A stretch of 49,586 bases of DNA from Microbacterium testaceum (GCF_001476655.1 NZ_LDRT01000048.1:1-49586), one strand, 5' to 3'; positions 9,178 to 17,794 are shown, counted from the first letter of the stretch. Program-made: numbers and translations. Notes: generated by a model from the sequence alone, not told the origin.

Positions 9178-10098
9178 TCAGCCTTTCAGGCCGGTGAAGC
9201 CGATCCCCTTGACGATGGAACGCTGGAAGATCAGGAAGATGAGGATGGGAGGGATGCTGGCGATCACCAGACCCGCGATGAGATACGCCGGGTCGGTCGC
9301 TTGCGCGAGGCGGGGGAGGGCGACGGCCAGCGGCTGGGTCTCGGGGTCGGTCAGCACGATGAGCGGCCAGAGGAACTCTTTCCAGGCCGTCATGATCGAC
9401 AACAGGGAGACCACCGCGAGGATCGGCCGCGACATCGGCAGGACGATCCTCCAGAAGATGGTGAACCATCCCGCGCCGTCCAGCTGCGCGGCCTCGAAGA
9501 GATCGCGCGGGATGTCCTCGAAGAACTGCTTCACCAGCAGGATGGTGAAGGCGTTCGCTCCCGCGGGCAGCCACACGGCCCAGGGGGTGTCGGTGAGGCT
9601 GAGGTGCAGCAGCGGCAGGTCGAGCACCGTGAGGTACAGCGCGATCAGGGTCACCGTGCCGGGGACGAAGAGCGTGAGCAGGATCGCCCCGTAGACGATG
9701 CGCCCGTACCAGGGCCGGATCACCGCGAGCGCGAACCCCGCGGTCGCCGAGACGACGAGCTGGACGATCCACGACCCGCCCACGAGCACGACCGTGTTGC
9801 CCAGATACTGTCCGATCGACAGGAGGTTCCACGCGTCGGGGAGGTTCTCCCACTTCGCGGGGCTGGGAACGAGACTGAGGGGATGCTGCAGCAGATCCGT
9901 CGTGGACGAGATCGCCGCGCGCAGCATCCACAACAGGGGAACGGCCCCGAGGGCCACGAGACCGATCAGCAGGACGATGTGCATCGCGCGCCACCCGACG
10001 AAGATGCGGGGTCGGCGCCAGTCGAAGCTGGACAGGATGCCGCGTTCGCGCGGCTGTGCGGCGGCTCGCGCCGGACGTCTCTCGGTCGTCGCGGTCAT
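9178..10098 (-). CDS. Carbohydrate ABC transporter permease (MalG type)
   Basis: A 306-aa inner-membrane permease with about six helices. The MalG/LacG-family EAA loop is clear in DIPRDLFEAAQLDGAGWFTIFWRIVLPMSRP, the contact for the ATPase. The ATG at 10098 overlaps the upstream permease stop (ATGA). No ATPase gene lies in this operon, which is typical of actinobacterial CUT1 importers that share one MsiK/UgpC-type ATPase encoded elsewhere. With its partner permease and binding protein it imports an oligosaccharide for the two glycosidases downstream. Confidence 0.92.
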   Translation of the reverse strand: MTATTERRPARAAAQPRERGILSSFDWRRPRIFVGWRAMHIVLLIGLVALGAVPLLWMLRAAISSTTDLLQHPLSLVPSPAKWENLPDAWNLLSIGQYLGNTVVLVGGSWIVQLVVSATAGFALAVIRPWYGRIVYGAILLTLFVPGTVTLIALYLTVLDLPLLHLSLTDTPWAVWLPAGANAFTILLVKQFFEDIPRDLFEAAQLDGAGWFTIFWRIVLPMSRPILAVVSLLSIMTAWKEFLWPLIVLTDPETQPLAVALPRLAQATDPAYLIAGLVIASIPPILIFLIFQRSIVKGIGFTGLKG

Positions 10099-11054
10099 CG
10101 GGTGCTCCAGGAACGGGTGAGCCGCAGATAGACCGCGGAGACGATGATGAGGACGACGGCGAGGAGGAGGCTGAGGGCCGTGGCCACGCCGTAGTTGCCG
10201 AAGAGGAACGCGTAGCGGTAGATCATCAGCAGGATCGTCACGGTGGCGTTGGCCGGTCCTCCGTCGGTCATGACGTACGGCTCGGTGAAGACCTGGATCG
10301 CGCCGATGATCTGCAGCAGCAGGAGCACGAGGATCACCCCGCGCATCTGCGGGAGGGTGATGTGCACGATGCGCTTCCAGACCGAGGCGCCGTCGAGCTC
10401 GGCCGCCTCGTAGAGCTCTGTGCTGACGCCGGTCAGCGCGGCCAGGTAGATGAGGATCGCGGTGCCGGCACCCGACCAGGTCGCCACGATCACGAGGCTC
10501 GGCATCGCGGTGCCGGGGGACTGCAGCCAGGGCAGGGGGTCGATGCCGACGAGTCCGAGGAGGCTGTTGACCACCCCCGACTCGCCCGGGTTGAAGAACA
10601 CCTTCCAGAGCAGGACCGAGACCACGGGAGGGATCACGACGGGCAGGTAGGCGAGGACGCGTGCGAGGGTGCCGCCGCGGCGCAGCTCGGAGATGAGCAC
10701 CGCGCACACGAGTGGGACGGGGAGTCCGATCGCCAGGGAGAGCACGGTGAACCACAGCGTGTTCACGGCCGCGCGGGGGAGGAGCGGATCCGAGAAGAGC
10801 ACCTCGAAGTTGTTCCACCCGACCCACTCGGGGGCGGAGACCAGGTCGGTCTGCTGGAAGGCGAGCGCCGCGCTCTGGAGGATCGGCCACCAGGCGAAGT
10901 AGCCGAAGACGACGAACGTGGGCAGCAGGAAGACGAGCCCCGCGATCGCCGCTCGCCGGCGCGTCAACGAGCGCCGACGCGGTGCGCCGGGGCGAGCCGC
11001 CTGCGCGGCACGAATGGGTGTCGTGCTGCGCAGGCGGTCGGTGGTGACGGTCAT
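10095..11054 (-). CDS. Carbohydrate ABC transporter permease (MalF type)
   Basis: A 319-aa permease with six predicted helices after a short basic cytosolic N-terminus. The EAA motif is in STELYEAAELDGASVWKRIVHITLPQMRG. The ATG at 11054 shares one base with the binding-protein stop (TGATG); a GTG at 11057 would add one residue and is equally compatible with tight coupling. It forms the heterodimeric channel with the MalG-type permease immediately downstream. Confidence 0.91.
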   Translation of the reverse strand: MTVTTDRLRSTTPIRAAQAARPGAPRRRSLTRRRAAIAGLVFLLPTFVVFGYFAWWPILQSAALAFQQTDLVSAPEWVGWNNFEVLFSDPLLPRAAVNTLWFTVLSLAIGLPVPLVCAVLISELRRGGTLARVLAYLPVVIPPVVSVLLWKVFFNPGESGVVNSLLGLVGIDPLPWLQSPGTAMPSLVIVATWSGAGTAILIYLAALTGVSTELYEAAELDGASVWKRIVHITLPQMRGVILVLLLLQIIGAIQVFTEPYVMTDGGPANATVTILLMIYRYAFLFGNYGVATALSLLLAVVLIIVSAVYLRLTRSWSTR

Positions 11055-12433
11055 CACTTGTGCTGGGCCAGGATCTGGTTGACCCGCTGCTCCGCGTCGT
11101 TCAGCAGCGAATCGATGTCGGCGTTCTCGTCCGTGAGGACCGATTGGACGACCGGATCGAGGGCCGCATAGATCTCCTGCGAGGCGACGGCCGGCTCGGG
11201 GACGTACTCGAGCTTGTCGAGCGAAGCGGTGTACGGCGCGAAGTTCTGCACGGGGACGTTGACGTAGTCGGCGATCGCATCGCGGTAGGCGGCGTAGGCC
11301 TCAGCGGTGAAGATCGGGGCGACGGGCACGCCGACCGGCAGGCCGTCGGCGGCCGAGGCCTTCGCCGTCTCGGCCGCGACCTCGAGGTCGTAATTGGGCC
11401 GCAGGGCACGCCAATCGATCCACTTGACCGCGGCCTCCTTCTCGGCCTCGGTCGCGGTGGCGTTGACCATGAGGACGGTGGCTCCGGCCAGCGTGGCGTT
11501 CGCTCCGCCCTGGGGCATGGGGCCCGCGCCGAACGCCTCGGGCTTGCCGCCCGCCGCGATGTAGTTGGGGTACACGTCGGGCGGCGCGGTCACCCACATG
11601 CCGACGTTGCCCGCCGTGAACTCCGCGACGAGGTCCTCCTGCTTTCCGAGGACGTTGTCGCCGAGCGAGTCGTCCTTCCAGCGCATGTCCTTCCACATCT
11701 GCAGCACCTCGCGGGAGGCGTCGTCGTTGAACGCCGCCGTCCAGGTGCCGTCAGCGGCCTGGTCGATCATCTTCCCGCCGTAGGTGTAGTCGTAGCCGGT
11801 GAGGTGCCACCCGCCGCTGTTGTTCGTCGAGATCTCGCCGAAGCCGGTCTTGCCGGTCGCCTCGGTGATCTTCTTCGCCGCGGTCCGGACCTGGTCCCAC
11901 GTCTGCGGCGGAGAGTCGGGATCGAGACCCGCCTGCGTGAAGAGGTCGCGGTTGTACACGAGTCCGAAGGCGTAGCTCTTCTCGGGGATGCCGTAGACGG
12001 CGTCGCCCTGCTCGAGGAACTGCATCACGCGCGGATTGAGATTCGAGAAGCTGTCCAGCTTCGACGCGACGGAGGCGATGTCGGCGACCTGGCCGCGTTC
12101 GATGAGAGCCGGGGGCTCGGTCAGCGGCACGCGCAGGAGCGTGGGGGCGCTGCCGCCGGCGAGGCGGGTGGCGAACGTCTTGGCATCCCACGGGACATCG
12201 GATGCCTCGATGGTGATGTTCGGGTTCGCCGCTTCGAACTCCGACACCTGGCGTTCGAAGAGCTGCACGGCGGCCGTGTTGGTCGCCGCGGGCTTGCCCA
12301 TGACGGTGATCGTGACCTTCCCGTCTCCGCTGTCGGCGTCGCCGGCTCCGTTGCCTCCGCTGCAACCGGCCATGACCGCCAGGGCGGGCACGACGACGGC
12401 GGCTGCGATGACGCGGCGTGTGCGGTGTTGCAT
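11054..12433 (-). CDS. Extracellular sugar-binding lipoprotein of ABC importer
   Basis: A 459-aa CUT1-family solute-binding protein. The N-terminus is a lipoprotein signal with basic MQHRTRR, a hydrophobic stretch and lipobox VMAGC, so the mature protein is tethered to the outer face of the membrane. It captures the oligosaccharide and delivers it to the two downstream permeases. The ATG at 12433 is preceded by a strong GGAGG ribosome site and is the first gene of the operon. Sequence does not reveal the sugar; the downstream GH38 and GH3 enzymes suggest an alpha-mannose-containing oligosaccharide. Confidence 0.93.
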   Translation of the reverse strand: MQHRTRRVIAAAVVVPALAVMAGCSGGNGAGDADSGDGKVTITVMGKPAATNTAAVQLFERQVSEFEAANPNITIEASDVPWDAKTFATRLAGGSAPTLLRVPLTEPPALIERGQVADIASVASKLDSFSNLNPRVMQFLEQGDAVYGIPEKSYAFGLVYNRDLFTQAGLDPDSPPQTWDQVRTAAKKITEATGKTGFGEISTNNSGGWHLTGYDYTYGGKMIDQAADGTWTAAFNDDASREVLQMWKDMRWKDDSLGDNVLGKQEDLVAEFTAGNVGMWVTAPPDVYPNYIAAGGKPEAFGAGPMPQGGANATLAGATVLMVNATATEAEKEAAVKWIDWRALRPNYDLEVAAETAKASAADGLPVGVPVAPIFTAEAYAAYRDAIADYVNVPVQNFAPYTASLDKLEYVPEPAVASQEIYAALDPVVQSVLTDENADIDSLLNDAEQRVNQILAQHK

Positions 12434-12480
12434 GATTCCTCCGTTCGGGGGGCGGTCGGATGACCGCCGCGCGCGTACCC

Positions 12481-12510
12481 GACGAGGAACAGGTGGTGCG
12501 CCACCTCGTC
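12481..12510. repeat. Nested inverted repeats in the operon leader
   Basis: Two overlapping inverted repeats lie between the predicted promoter and the binding-protein gene: AGGTGG-TGCG-CCACCT at 12491-12506, and the wider pair GACGAGG (12481-12487) and CCTCGTC (12504-12510). They overlap and could form alternative stems in the mRNA leader or be a second protein-binding site. No function is assigned. Confidence 0.5.
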
Positions 12511-12523
12511 GTGCACGTGGCCC

Positions 12524-12553
12524 AGTATGAACACAGCCGTGTTCAGTTCGCAA
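12524..12553 (-). promoter_or_regulatory. Predicted promoter of the nine-gene glycan operon
   Basis: On the minus strand TTGCGA (12548-12553) and CATACT (12524-12529) are separated by 18 nt, fitting a housekeeping-sigma promoter in the only AT-rich stretch upstream of the binding protein. The spacer is occupied almost entirely by the palindrome at 12528-12545. A very similar promoter, TTGCCA-18-CATACT, precedes the GH9 gene. Confidence 0.55.
12528..12545. promoter_or_regulatory. 18-bp palindromic operator TGAACAC-N4-GTGTTCA
   Basis: A perfect 7-bp inverted repeat, TGAACAC and GTGTTCA around AGCC, lies between the predicted -35 and -10 of the operon. The form fits a dimeric GntR-, ROK- or LacI-type repressor. 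No adjacent regulator gene is present; the nearest, at 16733, faces a different gene. Confidence 0.6.
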
Positions 12554-12626
12554 GAAATATTTTCAACTCATAAACACAAAGGTTTAAGACTTGTGCACTT
12601 GTGAGAGGTGTGGTTGCCTCGTGCTC

Positions 12627-13664
12627 ATGGCTGACACCGTCGACGCCGATACCTCGGGCGGGCGCCCCCACGCGCTCCTCGTCATGGCCCCCCGCACATT
12701 CGCCGATCTGTTCGACGAGGCTCGCTGGGCGCGTCTGCGATCGCTCGTGACAGTGGACGACCCGGTGCGCGTCGACGTCTTCGACGGCCGTGCGCTCGAA
12801 CGCCTCGCCCGGGTGGAGTATCTGATCACCGGGTGGGGAGCCCCGCACCTCGGGCCCGAGGTCCTCCGCGCGGCTCCGCGCCTGCGTGGCATCCTGCACA
12901 CCGGTGGGTCGGTGAAGAATCTCATCTCCGAGGATGTCTGGGACCGGGGCATCGTCGTCACGAGCGCGGCGGAAGCCAACGCGATCCCCGTGGCGGAGTT
13001 CACGCTCGCGATGATCCTGCTGGAGGCCAAGCGCGTGCCCGCCTACATCGCGGGGTACGCCTCGACGCGCGACGTCGCCGGGGGCTGGCGCGACGGGATC
13101 CCCCCGTCGGCGACCTTCGGCGGCACCGTCGGCATCGTCGGCTTCTCGCGTGTCGGACGACGCGTCGCGGCGCTTCTCGCTCCCTTCGGCTTCGAGGTCG
13201 TCGTGGCCGACCCGTACGCCGCGGCGGAGGAGGTGCGGGCGGCCGGCGCCGCTCTGGTGGAACTGGACGCCCTGATGGCCCGGAGCGACATCGTGTCGAT
13301 CCACGCCCCGGAGCTCCCGTCCACCCGCCACCTGCTGGACGCGCGACGGATCGCCTCCATGCGTCCGAACGCGGTGCTGATCAACACCGCCCGTGGTTCG
13401 CTCGTCGACACCGAGGCCCTGCTCGAGCGCTGCCGGAGCGGACTGCTGCGCGCGATCTTGGACGTCACGGACCCCGAGCCGCTCCCGCCCGACTCCCCGC
13501 TCTTCGGGGCGCCGGGAGTGGTGCTGACGCCGCACATCGCCGGGGCGATGCACGCCGAGACCCTGCGGCTCACCGACTCCGCCCTGGACGGGCTGCAGAC
13601 CCTCGTCCGGGGTGAGGCGCCGACGAACAGGGTCGATCGATCGCTGCTCGGGCTCTCGGCCTGA
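12627..13664 (+). CDS. D-2-hydroxyacid dehydrogenase family protein
   Basis: A 345-aa NAD(P)-dependent dehydrogenase. The Rossmann motif is GTVGIVGFSRVG. The family catalytic triad is visible: Arg in NTARGSLVD, Glu in DVTDPEPLP, and His in LTPHIAGAMHAE. It would interconvert a 2-oxoacid such as glyoxylate or hydroxypyruvate and the D-2-hydroxyacid. I chose ATG 12627 because the N-terminus then aligns with the start of the domain; the ribosome site is weak and the TTG at 12591 is less likely. It is divergent from the nine-gene operon and shares its AT-rich control region, which has a repeated ACTTGTG at 12589 and 12597. A hydroxypyruvate or tartronate-semialdehyde reductase role feeding the glycerate kinase is inference. 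Confidence 0.88.
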   Translation: MADTVDADTSGGRPHALLVMAPRTFADLFDEARWARLRSLVTVDDPVRVDVFDGRALERLARVEYLITGWGAPHLGPEVLRAAPRLRGILHTGGSVKNLISEDVWDRGIVVTSAAEANAIPVAEFTLAMILLEAKRVPAYIAGYASTRDVAGGWRDGIPPSATFGGTVGIVGFSRVGRRVAALLAPFGFEVVVADPYAAAEEVRAAGAALVELDALMARSDIVSIHAPELPSTRHLLDARRIASMRPNAVLINTARGSLVDTEALLERCRSGLLRAILDVTDPEPLPPDSPLFGAPGVVLTPHIAGAMHAETLRLTDSALDGLQTLVRGEAPTNRVDRSLLGLSA

Positions 13665-13667
13665 CGC

Positions 13668-13711
13668 ACGACGAAGCAGGGGCGAGCCGGAGCTCGCCCC
13701 TGCTTCGTCGT
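13668..13711. terminator. Bidirectional terminator, 20-bp perfect stem
   Basis: A perfect 20-bp stem with loop CGGA lies between the convergent hydroxyacid dehydrogenase and GH9 genes, starting 4 nt after the first stop and touching the second gene's stop codon. It should end transcription from both sides. There is no long T tract, as is usual for high-GC actinobacteria. Confidence 0.85.
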
Positions 13712-16554
13712 CACTGGACGACGACCCCTGTCGTCGTCGCGGAGGTCACCACAGCCGACGTGGTGTCGGTGGTGCGCACGGAGTAGCTGTGCACGCCCTT
13801 CACCCATCGGCCGGTGACGGCGTAGACCGCACCATCGGTCACGACCGTGTCGGACGGATCCACCGGGGCCATGTCGTGCACCACCCCGTCCAGCACGAGC
13901 TGGACCCTGTGCGGCGCCTGCCCGTCGGCATCCGTGTACGTCGCCTGCACGGTCACGTCGTCGCCGGTGGTCAGCGGTCCGCTGGTGTGCGAGATCGCCG
14001 TGAGGGTCGGGGCTGTGCCCGTCGCCTGGTTGGTGAAGCTCACCTCGTCGACGAACAGCTCGCCGTCGGTGTCCGCCGTCTGCTGCAGCCAGAAGACGAT
14101 CTTCGCCTGCGAGCGATCGAGGCCGGGGAAGGCCGCGAGGTCGAACGAGTACGTGTTCCACGTGTTCGACACCGCGATCGGCGCGTTCCCCGTCACGCGA
14201 TGGTTCGAGTCGGCGTCGGAGACCTCGATGCGCAACCGCAGGTTGGGCGAGGGCGAGCGCATCGTGACGCTCAGGTAGCGGTAGCCGCTGGCGTCCGCGG
14301 CGTGATGCCACGGCTGGAACTTCGCCTGGGATGCCGCTGTCGCGGGGTTCTGGAAGAACCTCCCGACCGTCCGTCCGTCGACGGTCGTGTTGGTCACCGA
14401 GCCCACGCCCGCGTGGTTGTTGTACCAGTTCGCCCAGGTGTAGCCCTGGACGCCGAACAGGCCGTCCTTGCCGAACCCGTCGTACAGCAAGGGACTCTGC
14501 GGCGTCGGCAAAGGAGGGGCCACGGTGTAGTGCGTCGACGAGTAGACCTGCGACCCGTCGGTCTGCGTGCCGCGGACGTCCACGCGCGTGTTCGTGAACG
14601 GGGCGGCGCTGTCGACGTTGACGACGCCGGTCGCGACCCCGCCCGCCACGGTCATGGGCGACCAGTTCGGTCCGAGGGCGGGAGCGTCGAGATCGCTCTC
14701 GGCGAAGACGGTGACGTCTCCCGTGACCTCGTCGCCGATCCGGGGCGAGGTCACGTTCAGCGTGGCCGGCGCGGCGCCCGCAGACCACGGGGCATCCCCG
14801 ACGGCGGTGAGGCCGAACAGCGCCGAGAAAAGTCCCGCCTCGATGCTGACGCTGTATTCGTTGTAGCGCCACTGCTGCCCGCTGTCCTGCCACACCGGGC
14901 GGTCGACGTACCACGGGCTGGCGCTGCGGACGTCGAGCGGGTCCCGGGCGTTGGGGCCGCTGACCAGCGCACCCGGCACGACGACGCCCGTGCCCGCCTG
15001 ATTCTGGGCGTCCTCGTCGAGGCGGGTGTGCAGGAACTTCACGCTCTTCTCGCCCACGCCGGACACCCAGCTCGTGCCCCAGGGGTTGTTCCCGAACACC
15101 CAGTACAGGCCTCGCTGAACGGCGCGGAGGGCGCGCTCGTCGCCGAACAGCTCGTAGTAGCGCAGGGCGTCGGCCACGTAGGAGACGTGCGGTTCGTTGA
15201 CCCCGAAGTTCTTGAACTGGTTGACGACGCCGTAGGGCGTGTCGTCGGTGCTGGAGAGGAAGTAGTCCAGCTGCTTCTCGAGGTACGCGTGGATCTGGCC
15301 CTGGGCCGTCGACGTCGCCGCGGGATAGAGCTCCGCCATCGAGAGGGGCGCCAGGTCCCAGTAGTTCGTGTTCGACAAGATGGTGAAGTCCGTCGCCGCG
15401 ATGGTGCTCTCTGCGGCATCCCGGTACGAGGTGTCCCCCGTCAGCAGGTGCAGCTCGACCTCGGCGAACAGCAGCGAGTTGTCGATCCCTCCGCGTGTCG
15501 TCGAGTACCCGCCGAGCGGATCCGTCCGGTGCGTGTCGGCGTAGGAGTAGAAGCCCTCCGCGCCGGCGCGGGCCCGCGCGGAGAACGCTTGCCACTCGGC
15601 GACGTCGGCGGAGGGGATCGCGCCGTCGGTGAGGGCCTTGTCCACCGCGCGCGCCGTCGCGGCGAGAGTGCCCGCGGCCTTCGCCGAGCCGCCGACCCCG
15701 TAGCCCGAGATACGTCGGTCGTCCTTCGTGCCGACGATGCCGTCGGTGTGCTTGTCGGGATGCTGGAAGCCTCCGCTGCCCTTGACGTCCCAGAACGCCC
15801 CGCCGAAGGCATCCCACATCCGCAGGAGGTACTCGCTGCCGAAACGAGCCTCGTCGACGAGATCGGGCACGCCGTTGCCGTCGTTGTCGAAGGCGACCGC
15901 GGGGGTGTCGCCGTAGCGGAGGTAGCTGATGGCGATGTTGCCCCCGACCCACTGGTTTCCGCCGTAGATGCCGTAGTCGCCGGCGTCGTACCACCCACCC
16001 GTGAGGTCGTAGTGGACGGTGCCGTCCTCGGACGCGGCGTCGTCGAGGTGGCCCGGGCCGTGGAAGATCTTGGCCGAGGGCGCGATGCTGCTGTAGCCGT
16101 CCGGGTAGGCGTCGGCGGTGGCGACACCTGAGCGCTGCAGGCGGTAGAACGCCGTCATCTCATCGAGGTAGCCCGCCCAGACGTTGTCGCGGATCGCGAA
16201 AGAGGGCGAGGCGATGCCGTCGACCTCGAGTGCGTAGTCCTCGCCGAGGGTCGTGAGATCAGAGAAGTCCACGGTGTACACGTGGTCGCCCCACACGGTT
16301 CCGGCGTCCGTGAGCGTGCACGCGGGCACCGCGACCGTCGTCCCCTGGAGGATGCGACAGGATGCGCCGGGAGCGAGGTCGCCGTCCACGACGACGGACC
16401 CCACCTTGAGGCCCGTGGCGCTGTAGCCGGCCTGGCTCACCGCCACCTGGGTGACGGTCGCCGCGAGCGCGGGTGTCGCGGCGATCACCCCTCCCGCGGC
16501 GAGGGCGACGACCGTCGCACCGCCTATCCAGAGGGTCGTTCGTCGTCGAATCAT
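13711..16554 (-). CDS. Secreted GH9 endoglucanase-type glycanase with accessory domains
   Basis: A 947-aa secreted enzyme. Signal peptide MIRRRTT... ends near TPALAA. Then come an N-terminal Ig-like domain of the CelD_N kind (about 30-115) and the GH9 (alpha/alpha)6 catalytic domain. GGWYDAGDYG carries the Asp pair, GNNPWGTSWVSGVG is the substrate-binding block, and the general-acid Glu is in WRYNEYSVSIEAGL. A linker beta-domain with a TSPRIGDEV start follows, then a jelly-roll carbohydrate-binding region (about 690-845) and a final Ig-like domain. Start ATG 16554 has AAGGAG upstream. GH9 enzymes cut beta-1,4-glucans and some act on related beta-glycans; no dockerin or anchor is present, so it is released. 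It faces the regulator at 16733 across a shared promoter region. Confidence 0.92.
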   Translation of the reverse strand: MIRRRTTLWIGGATVVALAAGGVIAATPALAATVTQVAVSQAGYSATGLKVGSVVVDGDLAPGASCRILQGTTVAVPACTLTDAGTVWGDHVYTVDFSDLTTLGEDYALEVDGIASPSFAIRDNVWAGYLDEMTAFYRLQRSGVATADAYPDGYSSIAPSAKIFHGPGHLDDAASEDGTVHYDLTGGWYDAGDYGIYGGNQWVGGNIAISYLRYGDTPAVAFDNDGNGVPDLVDEARFGSEYLLRMWDAFGGAFWDVKGSGGFQHPDKHTDGIVGTKDDRRISGYGVGGSAKAAGTLAATARAVDKALTDGAIPSADVAEWQAFSARARAGAEGFYSYADTHRTDPLGGYSTTRGGIDNSLLFAEVELHLLTGDTSYRDAAESTIAATDFTILSNTNYWDLAPLSMAELYPAATSTAQGQIHAYLEKQLDYFLSSTDDTPYGVVNQFKNFGVNEPHVSYVADALRYYELFGDERALRAVQRGLYWVFGNNPWGTSWVSGVGEKSVKFLHTRLDEDAQNQAGTGVVVPGALVSGPNARDPLDVRSASPWYVDRPVWQDSGQQWRYNEYSVSIEAGLFSALFGLTAVGDAPWSAGAAPATLNVTSPRIGDEVTGDVTVFAESDLDAPALGPNWSPMTVAGGVATGVVNVDSAAPFTNTRVDVRGTQTDGSQVYSSTHYTVAPPLPTPQSPLLYDGFGKDGLFGVQGYTWANWYNNHAGVGSVTNTTVDGRTVGRFFQNPATAASQAKFQPWHHAADASGYRYLSVTMRSPSPNLRLRIEVSDADSNHRVTGNAPIAVSNTWNTYSFDLAAFPGLDRSQAKIVFWLQQTADTDGELFVDEVSFTNQATGTAPTLTAISHTSGPLTTGDDVTVQATYTDADGQAPHRVQLVLDGVVHDMAPVDPSDTVVTDGAVYAVTGRWVKGVHSYSVRTTDTTSAVVTSATTTGVVVQ

Positions 16555-16599
16555 GACGTCTCCTTCGAGTCGTCGCGGCGTCGTTGCCAGCGACCCGTC

Positions 16600-16629
16600 A
16601 GTATGATCACGAAGTGAAAGATATGGCAA
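16600..16629 (-). promoter_or_regulatory. Predicted GH9 promoter
   Basis: Minus-strand TTGCCA (16624-16629) and CATACT (16600-16605) with 18-nt spacing, 46 nt upstream of the GH9 start codon. The -10 hexamer and spacing are identical to those of the glycan operon promoter at 12524. Confidence 0.55.
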
Positions 16630-16647
16630 GTAAAAGAAACATAAAGA
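16607..16647. promoter_or_regulatory. Candidate operator cluster between GH9 and its regulator
   Basis: The AT-rich intergenic region holds a short inverted repeat TCAC-GAA-GTGA (16607-16617) in the GH9 promoter spacer, and near-direct repeats AAGTGAAAGA (16612), AAGTAAAAGA (16628) and AACATAAAGA (16638). Direct repeats are common for DeoR-type regulators, and the adjacent gene encodes one. Assignment is inference. Confidence 0.4.
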
Positions 16648-16732
16648 AAATTGAGGGGGCCAAGTTTTCAGACTGGAACAAAATGGGCCAGCTGATTAGG
16701 ATGAGACCGACGGACGGGCAGAGGAGGCCTCG

Positions 16733-17794
16733 ATGCTTGCTGCGGAACGACGTGCGCGGATCCTGAGTCGCGCGCAACAGGACGGAGCGGTCAGCATCAC
16801 CTCGCTCGTCACTGATCTGGGCGTCTCCCACGTGACGGTGCGTCGCGACCTCGACTCCCTGGTCGCGGAGCAGGTTCTCGACAAGGTCCGCGGCGGCGCG
16901 GTTCTGCGCTCGGAGTCCGCGGCCGGGACGGAGGCGGCGTTCACGGGAACGATCGGTGTCGTCGTGCCGACGTCGTACTACTACCGCTACGTCGTCGAAG
17001 GAGTCAACGACGTCCTCGCGGCGGGGGGAGACATGCGGCTCGCGATCTCCGAGTACGACCTCGACGAGGAGTACCGCCTCATCGACGAGCTCGTGGCGAG
17101 CGGTGTCGCGGGACTGCTCTGGGTTCCCACGGTCTCGGAGCGACAGGCGCCCCCCGGATTCCTCGAGAAGCTCGAGAGCCTGAGTGTCCCCGTGGTGTTC
17201 GTCGAACGCGAGCTTCCGGGTGGGGGGCTGGGAACGGTGTCGTCCGTCCGCACCGCGCACGAGCGCGGCGCGCTGTCCGCCGTGCGTCACCTCACCTCCC
17301 TCGGTCATCGCCGCATCCTCATGGTCAGTCGCGGCAGCTCGCAGAGCTCGGAGTTCGTCCGTCTCGGCTGGCGCGACGCGCTCGAGCGCCTGGGCATCGC
17401 CGAAGGAAGCGGCATCCTGGGTCCCGCCGAGCTCGGGGCCGGACCCCGCTGGGAACGCGGGGGTGCGGATGTCGTGATGGATGCCGTGGAGCGCACCGGC
17501 GCAACGGCACTGTTCTGCCACGGCGACGAGAACTCCCTCTTCGGCCTCCTCCAGAACGCCCGGTCGCGGGGCATCAGCGTGCCGCAGCAGCTGTCGATCG
17601 TCGCGTACGACGACGACGTCTCCGCTCACGCCGATCCGCCGATCGCCGCGGTGGCACCGGACCGGCGTCGGGTCGGGGCGCTCGCGGCTCGCAGGCTCAT
17701 CGACCTCGTCTCCGATCCGAGCGCGGAACCGCCCCTGCAGCTGCACGTGGAGCCGCGCCTGATCCTTCGCGGGTCCACGGCGGCGCCCGCATGA
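16733..17794 (+). CDS. Transcriptional regulator: DeoR-type HTH fused to sugar-binding domain
   Basis: A 353-aa regulator. Residues 1-60 are a DeoR-like winged helix-turn-helix (ERRARILSRAQQDG, then VTVRRDLDSL). From about residue 68 a LacI/GalR periplasmic-binding-like domain follows, starting TIGVVVPTSYYYRYVVEG and ending with the family-type PPLQLHVEPRLILRGST. True DeoR proteins carry a sugar-phosphate isomerase-like effector domain, so this is a chimera and should sense a free sugar or oligosaccharide. ATG 16733 has GAGGAGG upstream. It diverges from the GH9 gene and overlaps the ThuA-like gene by 4 nt, so both are likely targets. Confidence 0.9.
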   Translation: MLAAERRARILSRAQQDGAVSITSLVTDLGVSHVTVRRDLDSLVAEQVLDKVRGGAVLRSESAAGTEAAFTGTIGVVVPTSYYYRYVVEGVNDVLAAGGDMRLAISEYDLDEEYRLIDELVASGVAGLLWVPTVSERQAPPGFLEKLESLSVPVVFVERELPGGGLGTVSSVRTAHERGALSAVRHLTSLGHRRILMVSRGSSQSSEFVRLGWRDALERLGIAEGSGILGPAELGAGPRWERGGADVVMDAVERTGATALFCHGDENSLFGLLQNARSRGISVPQQLSIVAYDDDVSAHADPPIAAVAPDRRRVGALAARRLIDLVSDPSAEPPLQLHVEPRLILRGSTAAPA

